The position numbers and the translations under genes are program-made. Below, one piece after another: positions 8,107-16,954 of a stretch of 64,000 bases of DNA (position 1 is its first letter; each line of letters opens with the position of its first letter). This DNA comes from G965202915 sp965202915 (GTDB lineage: Bacteria; Pseudomonadota; Gammaproteobacteria; Eutrophobiales; Eutrophobiaceae). The notes beneath the pieces are model-generated. The model worked only from the letters and a program-made list of their open reading frames with translations. It was not told the origin of the DNA and did not search any database. The stretch lies in contig OZ241847.1 in assembly GCA_965202915.1 (NCBI GenBank), forward strand, positions 124,001 through 188,000. The letters are read 5' to 3'.

Positions 8107-9192
8107 TCATTTTCCACCCCAGGTCACCGTCGAGGTTGTCGCATAGTTCCATATTGCACCGGCTATCGCGCCGGCAAGTCCGGCAAACCACCATGGGATC
8201 CCGGCGTACGATATAATCGCGGCGCAACCAAAATTGACCACCGCCCCCATTGAGCAGGCCAGATAAAAACTCAGCAGACCGTAGAATAATTTATTTCCGC
8301 TCAGCATCTTATCCCTGAACGTCAGTCTGTTATTGAGTAGAAAATTGGACGTCATTGCCACCAGGATTGCCGACGCCTGAGAGGCAAGAAACGCCAATTC
8401 CATCTGTTTATGCAACAAATACAACACCACCAAGTGTACCCCGACGCCGGACAGGCCGACCGCGGCAAAAGACAGGAACCTGATCGGTATATATCGGCCC
8501 ACCGCCTTGGCCATCAGCAGGGTAAAGAATTCCCATATCACCAACGCGTTCAGCTTGCTGGAACCATGGAGCCTTTCGCGCATGGTGTACGCTACTTCCT
8601 TATACCGCGGCTTATAATGCGGTACCAGTAATAGATCCAGCAGGATCTTGAATCCTTTGCCGTGCAGCACGTACATGACCCGGTTAAAATAGCTCTTTTT
8701 CAACACAAAAAAGCCACTCATCGGATCGGTAACCAATGTGCCAATAAGGATCTGACTGATTTTGGTGGCCGCCCGGCTTATCAATACTCTGTGTGCCGGT
8801 AATCCTCCGGTACCGCCCGTATCCAGATAACGGCTGCCGATCACCAGGTCCAGATCACCGGCGATGAGGGTGTGATACATGGTTGCCAGTATGCCAATAT
8901 CATGCTGGGCGTCCGCGTCCAACACCGCAATACAGGCAGATGAGCTTGCCAGAAAACCCTCGATACAGGCCGATGATAAGCCGCGGCGCCTTATCCTGTG
9001 CAGACATCTGATTCTGTGGTCCTGCAATGAGATTTGCCTGATAAGCTCCGCGGTTCCATCCGGAGAATCGTCATCCACAAACAGCAACTCCCATTGGATT
9101 GATTTGAGATTGTTATCGATGATCTCGATGAGTCGGGTAATATTTTCCCTCTCATTATAGGTGGGCACAACAATGGTTAATTCTTTAGTCAA
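8107..9192 (-). CDS. Polyprenol-phosphate glycosyltransferase (DPM1-like GT2) fused to GtrA-like membrane domain
   Basis: The 361-residue protein has an N-terminal GT2 domain (about 1-235) with LTIVVPTYNERENI, the nucleotide-binding FVDDDSPDGT, and VLDADAQHD as the DxD-type metal motif. A GtrA-like domain follows (about 240-361) with four predicted membrane segments, beginning RFLSFAAVGLSGVGVH. Dolichol-phosphate mannose synthases of this kind charge undecaprenyl phosphate with a hexose for envelope glycan or lipid modification. The sugar cannot be told from sequence. The GtrA part probably moves or holds the lipid-linked sugar. It is the only glycan gene in this section. Confidence 0.88.
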   Translation of the reverse strand: MTKELTIVVPTYNERENITRLIEIIDNNLKSIQWELLFVDDDSPDGTAELIRQISLQDHRIRCLHRIRRRGLSSACIEGFLASSSACIAVLDADAQHDIGILATMYHTLIAGDLDLVIGSRYLDTGGTGGLPAHRVLISRAATKISQILIGTLVTDPMSGFFVLKKSYFNRVMYVLHGKGFKILLDLLLVPHYKPRYKEVAYTMRERLHGSSKLNALVIWEFFTLLMAKAVGRYIPIRFLSFAAVGLSGVGVHLVVLYLLHKQMELAFLASQASAILVAMTSNFLLNNRLTFRDKMLSGNKLFYGLLSFYLACSMGAVVNFGCAAIISYAGIPWWFAGLAGAIAGAIWNYATTSTVTWGGK

Positions 9193-9329
9193 GAAAATTT
9201 CTCGGAAGAATTATTGTCAATAAGACCTGGAATCAATGCCGATGATCACCACAAGACGCCATCGGAGACAAGCGATGTGTGCTTATCGCGTCGGCCGGAG
9301 CGCGGATTGACCGCGTTCACAATCAAGCA

Positions 9330-10388
9330 CTAACCAAAATTAATTCTGGCTTCCAGGTTGGTTCTCGAATCGGCGTTGTCGAGCGCTTCCTCAAGATCGA
9401 TGCGGCCTTCCTTATAGATATTATACAAAGCCATATCGAAGGTTTGCATGCCTCTTTGGGCGCTGTCCTCCATTGCCGCCTTCAGCTCGTCCAGTTCACC
9501 CTTGAAAATAAGCTCGGCAAGATGCGGGGTATTGACCATAATCTCGACCACCGCACACCGTTTTCGGTCCACCCCCGGCACCAGACGCTGTGCAATAACC
9601 GCGCGGACGTTCAGCGACAAATCCATATACACCTGTTTATGCATATCCTGGGGAAACAGGTTGATCACCCGTTCCACCGCCTGATTGGCGTTATTCGCGT
9701 GCAGGGTCGATATGGCCAGATGGCCGGTATTGCATAACTCAAGTGCCGCCTCCATGGTTTCCCGGTCGCGTATCTCCCCAATCAAAATAACGTCCGGCGA
9801 TTCCCGTAACGCCGCCCTTAATGCATTTCGATAAGACATGGTGTCGACGCCGATCTCGCGTTGGTTCACTATCGATTGCTGATTGGGATGACTGAATTCA
9901 ACCGGATCTTCGATGGTCAGGATATGTCCGGCCATGGTCATATTGCGATGATGGATCATCGCCGCCAGGGTTGTCGATTTACCCGAACCGGTTGCCCCCA
10001 CCATCAAAATCAAGCCGCGCTTATGAGCGATTAATTCTGTTAATATATCCGGCACGCCCAATTCTTCAACCGTTGGTATATCCGAAGGAATGCGCCGCAG
10101 GACCATCGCCACCGTACCGCGCTGCTTGAATACATTGGTGCGAAAACGGGCTACGCCATCGGCAAGGACGATTGCAAAATCAGCCTCCATGGTATCTTCA
10201 AACACCTTGCGCTGCTTGTCGTTCATGATGGCATAGGCCGCGGCCTGGATGATATCACCGGTGAGTACCGTTTTGCCTATCGATACTATTCTGCCTTCGA
10301 TCCTCATTTTGACCGGGGAATTGGTGGTAAATAACAGATCGGAGGCGTTTTTTTCCGCCATTAAGTTTAAGTAAGGGCTAATATCCAT
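9330..10388 (-). CDS. PilT/PilU-family type IV pilus retraction ATPase, third paralogue
   Basis: The 352-residue hexameric ATPase has N-terminal ASDLLFT, Walker A VGATGSGKST (about 127-136), an Asp box TIEDPVEF, Walker B PDVILIGEIRD and a His box GHLAISTLHANN. Its C-terminal region (NTPHLAELIFKGELDELK) resembles PilU more than PilT. It lies downstream of PilU- and PilT-like genes on the same strand, with a 42-base gap. All catalytic motifs are intact, so it is a working ATPase rather than a decayed copy. Its role, in twitching or in another surface appendage, cannot be resolved here. Confidence 0.9.
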   Translation of the reverse strand: MDISPYLNLMAEKNASDLLFTTNSPVKMRIEGRIVSIGKTVLTGDIIQAAAYAIMNDKQRKVFEDTMEADFAIVLADGVARFRTNVFKQRGTVAMVLRRIPSDIPTVEELGVPDILTELIAHKRGLILMVGATGSGKSTTLAAMIHHRNMTMAGHILTIEDPVEFSHPNQQSIVNQREIGVDTMSYRNALRAALRESPDVILIGEIRDRETMEAALELCNTGHLAISTLHANNANQAVERVINLFPQDMHKQVYMDLSLNVRAVIAQRLVPGVDRKRCAVVEIMVNTPHLAELIFKGELDELKAAMEDSAQRGMQTFDMALYNIYKEGRIDLEEALDNADSRTNLEARINFG

Positions 10389-10430
10389 GCCAGTATTTCT
10401 TATTTATTTTTCTCAGGTCCTGAGGCTGAA

Positions 10431-11600
10431 TTAACGCATCATGCCCGTGCCTTTTTCTTCCGATTCCTCGAGTGACAGATGATCCACCTCGTCGCGTATA
10501 TCCCTGCCCTTGGAGGCCTTGCCTTCCAATTTGATTTTCAAGCGCAATTCATTCACCGAATCGGCATTTTTCAAGGCCTCTTCATAAGTGATCTTATCTT
10601 CTTCGTGAAGATCAAATAAGGCCTGGTCAAACGTTTTCATTCCCAGTTGATTGGACTTCGCCATAATCGCCTTGATGTCATGCACTTCACCTTTAAGAAT
10701 TAAATCCGAAATTAATGGCGAGTTCAGTAATATCTCTATTGCCGCAACCCGGCCATTACCATCGGGAGTTCTCAACAGGCGCTGTGAAACAACCGCTTTA
10801 AGATTAAGCGACAGGTCCATCAACAATTGTTGCTTTCGTTCTTCGGGGAAAAAGTTGATGATCCGGTCCAATGCCTGGTTGGCATTATTTGCATGCAGGG
10901 TTGCCATTGCCAAGTGTCCGGTTTCGGCAAACGCGATGCCAAACTCCATTGTCTCTCGGTCGCGAACCTCACCCAGTAATATTACATCCGGGGCCTGTCT
11001 GAGGGTATTCTTCAAGGCAATGTCCCAATCATCGGTATCAGTGCCCACCTCCCGTTGCATAATGATACAATTCTTATGCGGATGTACGTATTCTATCGGA
11101 TCTTCGATAGTGATAATATGGCCGTGGCTGTTCTGATTCCGATGATCGATCATCGCCGCCAGCGAAGTCGATTTACCTGAGCCGGTGCCGCCCACCATAA
11201 TGACCAGTCCGTTCTTGGTCATGACGACGCCCTTCATGACGTCGGGCAGTCCAAGGTCATCAAGATTTGGGATCGTGGTTTCGATCACCCGCAGCACCGC
11301 GCCACACTGACCCTGCTGTATAAATGCATTGGCACGAAAACGGCCAATGCCGGCCGGCGCCACCGCAAAATTACATTCCTTGGTGGCCTCATATTCCTTC
11401 AACTGTTTATCGTTCATCAACGCATATACCATGGTCTTGGTGTTTTCAGCGCTCAATGAGGCCTTTGATATCGGCGTCACCTTGCCGTGAATCTTCATTG
11501 CCGGCGGAAACCCGACGGTGATAAACAAGTCCGAACCTTCCTTCTCAACCATCAGTTTGAGAAGGTCCCGCATGAATTTTATTGCCTGTTCTCGTTCCAT
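10431..11600 (-). CDS. pilU: Type IV pilus twitching ATPase PilU
   Basis: The 389-residue PilT-like ATPase has EGSDLFITVG, Walker A VGGTGSGKSTS, TIEDPIEYVHPH, Walker B PDVILLGEVRD, and a His box GHLAMATLHANN. It has the PilU-type segment NSPLISDLILKGEVHDIK and an acidic C-terminal tail (LEESEEKGTGMM) absent from PilT. PilU is an accessory retraction motor acting with PilT on type IV pili at the inner membrane. It sits 30 bases downstream of pilT, probably in the same transcript. Confidence 0.92.
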   Translation of the reverse strand: MEREQAIKFMRDLLKLMVEKEGSDLFITVGFPPAMKIHGKVTPISKASLSAENTKTMVYALMNDKQLKEYEATKECNFAVAPAGIGRFRANAFIQQGQCGAVLRVIETTIPNLDDLGLPDVMKGVVMTKNGLVIMVGGTGSGKSTSLAAMIDHRNQNSHGHIITIEDPIEYVHPHKNCIIMQREVGTDTDDWDIALKNTLRQAPDVILLGEVRDRETMEFGIAFAETGHLAMATLHANNANQALDRIINFFPEERKQQLLMDLSLNLKAVVSQRLLRTPDGNGRVAAIEILLNSPLISDLILKGEVHDIKAIMAKSNQLGMKTFDQALFDLHEEDKITYEEALKNADSVNELRLKIKLEGKASKGRDIRDEVDHLSLEESEEKGTGMMR

Positions 11601-11630
11601 ATACCCTCTCCGGTTTAGAGATATGCCTGT

Positions 11631-12665
11631 TTAGAATACGTCTTTGTTGGCCGCCTTACTGCGCGCCTCAGTTCTATCGACCACGCCCTTTGTAATCAAA
11701 TTCTGTAAATTTTGATCGAGAGTATGCATGCCAAACTGCTGGCCGGTCTGTATCGCCGAATACATCTGGGCAATTTTGTTCTCACGGATCAAATTTCGGA
11801 TCGCCGGGGTGCCAATCATGATTTCATGGGCGGCCACCCGGCCTCCACCTTTCTTTTTAAGCAGGGTTTGTGAAATAACCGCGCGCAGAGACTCGGATAA
11901 CATCGCCCGTATCATGTCTTTCTCCGCCGCCGGGAATACGTCCACCACCCGGTCAATGGTTTTCGCCGCGGAGCTGGTATGCAGTGTGCCGAACACCAGG
12001 TGACCGGTCTCGGCTGCTGACAACGCCAAGCGAATTGTTTCCAGATCGCGCATTTCACCCACCAGAATCACGTCCGGGTCTTCACGCAGTGCCGACCGCA
12101 GGGCCTCGTTGAATCCAAGCGTATCACGATGCACTTCACGCTGATTTATCAGGCATTTTTTGCTCTCGTGGACGAACTCAATCGGGTCTTCAACGGTCAG
12201 GATATGGCCGTATTCCGACTCATTTTTGTGGTTGACCATGCCGGCCAGGGTCGTCGACTTACCGGAACCGGTCGGGCCGGTGACCAGCACCACGCCGCGA
12301 GGATAATCTGAAATTTCCTTAAAAATCTGCGGAGCGGACAATTGCTCCAGGGATAAAATCTCTGAAGGAATGGTTCTAAATACTGCGCCGCAGCCTCGAT
12401 TCTGGTTAAAGGCATTGACTCGAAACCGCGCCAGACCAGTAATCTCAAACGAAAAATCACACTCGAGAAACTCTTCAAAATCCTTACGTTGCTTATCGTT
12501 CATGATATCGTACACCATATCATACACGTCCTTATGCTCCAGCGTGGGTACGTTGATCCGCCTGATATCGCCATCAACGCGGATCATCGGCGGCAGGCCC
12601 GCCGATAAATGCAGATCTGAACAACTGTTTTTGACGCCAAATGCCAACAGCTCACCAATATCCAT
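11631..12665 (-). CDS. pilT: Type IV pilus retraction ATPase PilT
   Basis: The 344-residue protein matches canonical PilT. It has SCSDLHLSAGLPPMIRVDG at the N-terminus, Walker A GPTGSGKSTTLA near residue 130, TVEDPIEFVHESK, Walker B PDVILVGEMRD, and a His box GHLVFGTLHTSSAAKTIDR. Near the C-terminus is the diagnostic AIRNLIRE motif, required for retraction in characterised PilT. It is first of three tandem pilT-family genes and diverges from yggS, the standard gammaproteobacterial arrangement. Pilus structural genes are not in the window. Confidence 0.97.
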   Translation of the reverse strand: MDIGELLAFGVKNSCSDLHLSAGLPPMIRVDGDIRRINVPTLEHKDVYDMVYDIMNDKQRKDFEEFLECDFSFEITGLARFRVNAFNQNRGCGAVFRTIPSEILSLEQLSAPQIFKEISDYPRGVVLVTGPTGSGKSTTLAGMVNHKNESEYGHILTVEDPIEFVHESKKCLINQREVHRDTLGFNEALRSALREDPDVILVGEMRDLETIRLALSAAETGHLVFGTLHTSSAAKTIDRVVDVFPAAEKDMIRAMLSESLRAVISQTLLKKKGGGRVAAHEIMIGTPAIRNLIRENKIAQMYSAIQTGQQFGMHTLDQNLQNLITKGVVDRTEARSKAANKDVF

Positions 12666-13029
12666 TCACACTCCCAAATAATCAATCAGTCAATCTTATT
12701 CTATATACCTGCTATTCTGGTGTTCTTGCAATGCAAGCGCAACGGCCAAACGACGGTGAATTTTAATTAAAGGCCCGGGCTCCATATTCCATGTTACTGT
12801 GACATTAACTTGAAGTCTGAGTCAGGAACCCTGTATTAACCGCCTATAAGCGGGGTAAAATGCAGAAAAACCCACTGTTATATTGCCTACATCAGAAAAC
12901 CTGTAATTATTCTCTAAATATTACATCAAAATTGAACAATAATACAATGCATATTAATACTAACGCCGGCAATCATCAGATCAACGATATATTTGCCGGC
13001 ACGGACCGACGCCGATAACCACCAAAATC
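12666..13029. other. 364-base divergent spacer between pilT and yggS
   Basis: No open frame worth calling is visible. The stretch is more AT-rich towards yggS. It holds an odd palindrome CTTGCA-A-TGCAAG at 12725-12737, about 60 bases upstream of pilT, that could be a protein-binding site. It must also contain the promoters for both divergent transcripts. A candidate yggS -10 box is listed separately. Confidence 0.5.
12921..12948 (+). promoter_or_regulatory. Candidate promoter for yggS-proC
   Basis: TACAAT at 12943-12948 is one base from the consensus -10 box, and a weak TTACAT lies 16 bases upstream. The predicted leader to yggS is about 75 bases. TACAAT also recurs before aceE, pyrE and the tRNA in this window. 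Confidence 0.3.
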
Positions 13030-13722
13030 ATGCGACACATTGCGATGGCACTGGAGCGGACCCTGCAACAGATAAGGGACGCCGAAATGGAATATGATCG
13101 TCCTCGAGATTCGGTACGTTTGATTGCCGTCAGCAAGACCAGAAGTATTGATGAAATTGTCTATGCGGCGCGGCGGGGTCAGCGGGATTTTGGTGAAAAT
13201 TATCTCCAGGAGGCGCTACCGAAGATCCGGGCCATTAAGGAACCAGAAATCAGCTGGCATTTCATCGGGCCGATACAGTCCAATAAAACCCGGCGGATTG
13301 CGGAAAATTTTGCCTGGGTGCATGGCCTCAGCCGCTTGGATATAGCCCGGCGCTTGAATGATGCACGTCCCGATAGCGAGCGCCATCTGAACGTCTGCAT
13401 ACAGGTCAATATCAGCGAAGAAGCAAGCAAATCGGGGATAAAAATCAGCGAATTGAGCGATCTCGCAACGCAGGTCTCAGTGTTGCCCAGGCTACGCCTC
13501 CGAGGGCTGATGGCATTACCGCCGCCCGCCACCAATTTTCAGGGGCAATACCATGCCTTTGCACTATTGAAGCGGTTGTTTGATGAACAAAAATCACAAT
13601 TTGAATACTGGGATACCCTGTCCATGGGCACCACCGCGGACATGAAGGCGGCCATTGCCGGCGGTTCCACCATGGTGCGCATAGGCACCGCAATTTTTGG
13701 CCCGCGTCAACTTGCGGTATGA
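13030..13722 (+). CDS. yggS: YggS/PROSC family pyridoxal phosphate homeostasis protein
   Basis: The 230-residue single-domain PLP protein has LIAVSKTR (PLP lysine at about 37), DFGENYLQEALPKI, WHFIGPIQSNKTR, GLSRLDIARRL, NISEEASKSGI, LRGLMALPPPA and the phosphate loop SMGTTADMKAAIAGGSTMVRIGTAIFG. It has no known enzymatic reaction; the family buffers PLP and affects amino-acid and keto-acid balance. It sits directly before proC and opposite pilT, a highly conserved neighbourhood. The length is typical. Confidence 0.96.
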   Translation: MRHIAMALERTLQQIRDAEMEYDRPRDSVRLIAVSKTRSIDEIVYAARRGQRDFGENYLQEALPKIRAIKEPEISWHFIGPIQSNKTRRIAENFAWVHGLSRLDIARRLNDARPDSERHLNVCIQVNISEEASKSGIKISELSDLATQVSVLPRLRLRGLMALPPPATNFQGQYHAFALLKRLFDEQKSQFEYWDTLSMGTTADMKAAIAGGSTMVRIGTAIFGPRQLAV

Positions 13723-13771
13723 TCCCGACTACACTTACACTTAATCCAAACCAGGGTAACGGATAGCCTTT

Positions 13772-14593
13772 ATGGATAACGCAAAAATTGCATTCATCGG
13801 TTGCGGCAACATGGGGCGCAGCCTGATTGGAGGTTTGATCGATAGTGGTTATGACCGCGGCCTTATATGTGCCGCGGACCCGGACCAACACCAGCGCGGC
13901 CTCGCCCGGGATAACCATGGGATCGTCACCACCGCCGACAACGGCGAGGCCATCGAGGACGCCGACGTCGTCGTATTGGCGGTAAAACCGCAAGTGCTGA
14001 GAGCCACCTTGTTGCCATTGCAGGACGTTTTTGCAAAGCCGCCGCCGCTGGTTATTTCCATCGTCGCGGGTGTACGCATACGGCATCTCAACCACTGGCT
14101 CAATGACGCCACCCCGGTGATCAGGGTGATGCCCAATACCCCGGCACAGGTTCGCTCCGGCGCCGCCGGCATGATCGCCAATCGATATGCATCCGAATCA
14201 CAAAAGCGTCTTGCCGAAGTCATCATCGGCTCGGTGGGAATCGTGCTCTGGCTGGAAAATGAATCCGCTATCGACGCGGTGACCGCGCTTTCCGGCAGTG
14301 GCCCCGCCTATTTCTTTTTGGTCATGGAAGCAATAGAATATGCCGGTATCGATATGGGTTTGTCGGCCGAGCAGGCACGGCGGTTGACTCTGGCCACCGC
14401 GCAGGGGGCGGCAAAAATGGCGCTGGAATCCGGGGTTGACCCGGCGACGTTGCGACGTCAAGTGACCTCGCCGGGTGGCACGACCGAGCGCGCGATTGAT
14501 ATTTTGCAGGCGGGAGACCTGAGCAAATTATTCAAAGACGCACTTGAGGCGGCCAGAGCGCGGGCTGAAGAATTGGCCGGCTTAATAGAATAA
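13772..14593 (+). CDS. proC: Pyrroline-5-carboxylate reductase
   Basis: ProC reduces pyrroline-5-carboxylate to proline with NAD(P)H. The 273-residue protein has the Rossmann loop FIGCGNMGRSLIGGL, VLAVKPQVL, RVMPNTPAQVRSGA, LSGSGPAYFFLVMEA and TSPGGTTERAI, all standard. It follows yggS with a 49-base spacer, probably in one operon with yggT downstream. Confidence 0.97.
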   Translation: MDNAKIAFIGCGNMGRSLIGGLIDSGYDRGLICAADPDQHQRGLARDNHGIVTTADNGEAIEDADVVVLAVKPQVLRATLLPLQDVFAKPPPLVISIVAGVRIRHLNHWLNDATPVIRVMPNTPAQVRSGAAGMIANRYASESQKRLAEVIIGSVGIVLWLENESAIDAVTALSGSGPAYFFLVMEAIEYAGIDMGLSAEQARRLTLATAQGAAKMALESGVDPATLRRQVTSPGGTTERAIDILQAGDLSKLFKDALEAARARAEELAGLIE

Positions 14594-14691
14594 ATGCAAA
14601 CAAGGGGGCAACGTGTATCCACCAAAGAATCCTGAATCCGGAAACGCTTTAACCGTGGTGACGGCACCTTAATCCGGGAAGTCCGCCGACG

Positions 14692-15291
14692 TTGAACGCA
14701 GCGTATTTTATCCAGGCCGGTGTTTTTCTAATCGAGGTCTTCTTCGGCCTGTATTTGCTGGCAATCATGTTGCGGTTTATGTTGCAACAGGTGCGCGCCG
14801 AATACCACAGCCCGGTCTCCCAGTTGCTGGTAAAAGTCACTCAACCGGCATTAACGCCGCTTAGAAGATACATTCCCGATTATATGGGCATTGATTGGTC
14901 GTCGGTGCTGTTATTATTTTTTGTTCAAGGGGTGGAGCTGTGTCTTGTGGCCTTGATGGTCCTCGGCGGGTTGCCGGCGTTGACCGGTTTATTGATATTG
15001 ATCCTGGCACATTTGTTGCAACTGGTGATCTACGTGTATCTTTTTATCATACTGGTGCAGGTCATCATCAGTTGGATCAATCCCGGCGCATATAATCCCA
15101 TCACCATCATGATGCATCAACTCAGTGCACCGGTATTGAGGCCGGTCAGGCAAATCGTCCCCCCCGCCGGCGGCTTCGATTGGTCGCCCCTGGTAGTATT
15201 GATCATCATCAACCTGGCATTGATACTGGCGGTGGCACCGTTAATGGACGTCGGTAATCGCCTTTGCGGTTTGCCCGGTCGGATTTTATAA
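14692..15291 (+). CDS. yggT: YggT family integral membrane protein
   Basis: The 199-residue protein contains two YggT repeats. Each has a membrane pair followed by a motif of the type NPVSQLL...PLRRYIPDYMGIDWSS and NPITIMMHQLSAPVLRPVRQIVPPAGGFDWSP. Four or more membrane segments are visible. The family is linked to osmotic stress or envelope functions, but its molecular role is unclear. The start is TTG at 14692 with GGGAAG about 12 bases upstream. It follows proC, as in E. coli. Confidence 0.92.
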   Translation: MNAAYFIQAGVFLIEVFFGLYLLAIMLRFMLQQVRAEYHSPVSQLLVKVTQPALTPLRRYIPDYMGIDWSSVLLLFFVQGVELCLVALMVLGGLPALTGLLILILAHLLQLVIYVYLFIILVQVIISWINPGAYNPITIMMHQLSAPVLRPVRQIVPPAGGFDWSPLVVLIIINLALILAVAPLMDVGNRLCGLPGRIL

Positions 15292-15304
15292 GCCCGGTTT
15301 TACC

Positions 15305-16099
15305 TCAACCTGCCTCGGTGTCCGAGTATAGATCATAATCGTACTCGATAATCAATGGCGCATGGTCGGAAAATCGTTGCGCCTTGTATATCGATTCCGA
15401 CACCAGCCGGGGCCTCAAATCCGGCGAAATGATCTGGTAATCGATGCGCCAGCCGACGTTTTTAGCCCATGCCTGGCCGCGATTGGACCACCAGGTATAT
15501 TGCTCCTCGTTCTGATTCAATACCCGAAACGCGTCCACCATACCAATCTCATCGAACACCAGGTCCAGCCAGGCGCGTTCCTCCGGTAAAAAACCGGAAT
15601 TTTTCCGATTCCCCCGCCAATTCTTCAAATCCCGTTGTTTATGGGCAATATTCCAATCGCCACAGAGAATATACCGGCGGCGCTGGCGGCGCATGCGTTT
15701 TAATACCGGCAGAAACCGGTCCAGAAAATCAAACTTTATATTTTGCCGCTCGTCACCGGATGAACCCGAAGGCAGATAAACCGAGACGATACTGAGTGAA
15801 CCAAAATCAGCCTGAATAAACCGGCCTTCCTCATCCGCGGTGGCCCAGCCCAATTTATCATGAATTTTGTCCGGTTTTTTCCTGCTATAAAGCGCCACGC
15901 CGCTGTAGCCCTTCTTCAGTGCGTCATTATAATAAGCCGTATAGCCGGGCGGACACATTATCTCCTCGCTGAGCTGTTGACTTTGCGCCTTGGTTTCCTG
16001 AATACAGATCACCTCCGCCTCAGTCTGTTGCAACCACTCAAACAAGCCCTTTTTATGCGCCGCCCTGATCCCATTAACATTGAGTGAAATAATCTTCAT
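15305..16099 (-). CDS. xthA: Exodeoxyribonuclease III (AP endonuclease)
   Basis: XthA cleaves at abasic sites and degrades DNA 3' ends in base-excision repair. The 264-residue protein starts MKIISLNVNGIRAAHKKGL and has ICIQETKAQ (metal Glu), the YSGVALYSRKKP segment, GDWNIAHKQRDLKN and the C-terminal FSDHAPLIIEY catalytic His. The ATG at 16099 is chosen because it gives the family's exact N-terminus; an in-frame TTG 15 bases upstream abuts GGAGG and is unlikely. It is convergent with yggT and divergent from pyrE. Confidence 0.96.
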   Translation of the reverse strand: MKIISLNVNGIRAAHKKGLFEWLQQTEAEVICIQETKAQSQQLSEEIMCPPGYTAYYNDALKKGYSGVALYSRKKPDKIHDKLGWATADEEGRFIQADFGSLSIVSVYLPSGSSGDERQNIKFDFLDRFLPVLKRMRRQRRRYILCGDWNIAHKQRDLKNWRGNRKNSGFLPEERAWLDLVFDEIGMVDAFRVLNQNEEQYTWWSNRGQAWAKNVGWRIDYQIISPDLRPRLVSESIYKAQRFSDHAPLIIEYDYDLYSDTEAG

Positions 16100-16162
16100 C
16101 GACCTTTTTGCCAACCTCCGTTTAAGTAACTAAACTGTTTTTCACGTCAGCCCAATATATAC

Positions 16163-16168
16163 TACAAT
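16163..16168 (+). promoter_or_regulatory. Candidate -10 box for pyrE
   Basis: TACAAT lies 49 bases before the pyrE ATG in the xthA/pyrE divergent spacer. The -35 region is poor. Confidence 0.3.
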
Positions 16169-16216
16169 AAGCCCGATTAACTTTTAAATAATGCCATTGA
16201 CGCCCTCGATCATCCG

Positions 16217-16891
16217 ATGCAGGACTTAAAACGCGACTTCATAGACTTTGCGATGGCAAGGCAGGTATTGCGCTTTGGTGAATTTAAACTTAAATCCGGG
16301 CGTATCAGCCCCTATTTTTTTAACAGCGGTTTATTCAGTGACGCCGAAGCGCTGAGCAGGCTCGGCCAATTCTATGCCGATGCCATTGAACGCTCGTCGA
16401 TACAATACGATATGCTCTTCGGTGCCGCGTACAAAGGCATACCCCTGGCCTCAGCGATGGCCATCGCGCTGTATCAACGTCATCGCAAGTCCGTTCCCTA
16501 CTGCTTTAACCGCAAAGAGATCAAGGATCACGGCGAAGGCGGAGGCACTTTCGGGGCGCGCTTGCAGGGAAAAGTATTAATTGTGGATGACGTGATCTCG
16601 GCGGGCACGTCGATCACCCTCTGTCTGGACCTGCTTGCCCGGGCCGGCGCGTCCCCGGCCGGTGCGATAGTCGCGCTGGACCGGCGGGAACGGGCACCGG
16701 CCGGATCATTGTCGGCGCGGGCGGCGGTGGAAAAAGCGCATGCAATCAAGGTCGTCAATATTATTGACTTGCATGATATTATCGTTTATCTCAGGGAGGC
16801 GGGCGGTATGGATCATTATATCGAACTCATAGACGCATACCGATCGCGCTATGGGGCCGAGGTAACACCAATGCAGCCTGCGCATTCTTGA
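16217..16891 (+). CDS. pyrE: Orotate phosphoribosyltransferase
   Basis: PyrE transfers phosphoribose from PRPP to orotate to make OMP. The 224-residue protein has FKLKSGRISPYFFNSGLF near the N-terminus, AAYKGIPLA, FNRKEIKDHGEGG and the PRPP motif VLIVDDVISAGTSI (about 120-133). It stands alone, separated by about 8 kb from the pyrRBC'K operon, and faces xthA. Confidence 0.97.
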   Translation: MQDLKRDFIDFAMARQVLRFGEFKLKSGRISPYFFNSGLFSDAEALSRLGQFYADAIERSSIQYDMLFGAAYKGIPLASAMAIALYQRHRKSVPYCFNRKEIKDHGEGGGTFGARLQGKVLIVDDVISAGTSITLCLDLLARAGASPAGAIVALDRRERAPAGSLSARAAVEKAHAIKVVNIIDLHDIIVYLREAGGMDHYIELIDAYRSRYGAEVTPMQPAHS

Positions 16892-16954
16892 CTATAAATT
16901 TGATCTGAGGCCGATTTAATCAACCCGTATGTTTGGAGAACACAGGAGGAAATT

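Noticed and set aside
13445..14095. 216-codon minus-strand frame across yggS and proC
   Set aside because: It is antisense to two well-supported genes and covers their boundary, with Trp/Arg-rich reverse-frame composition.
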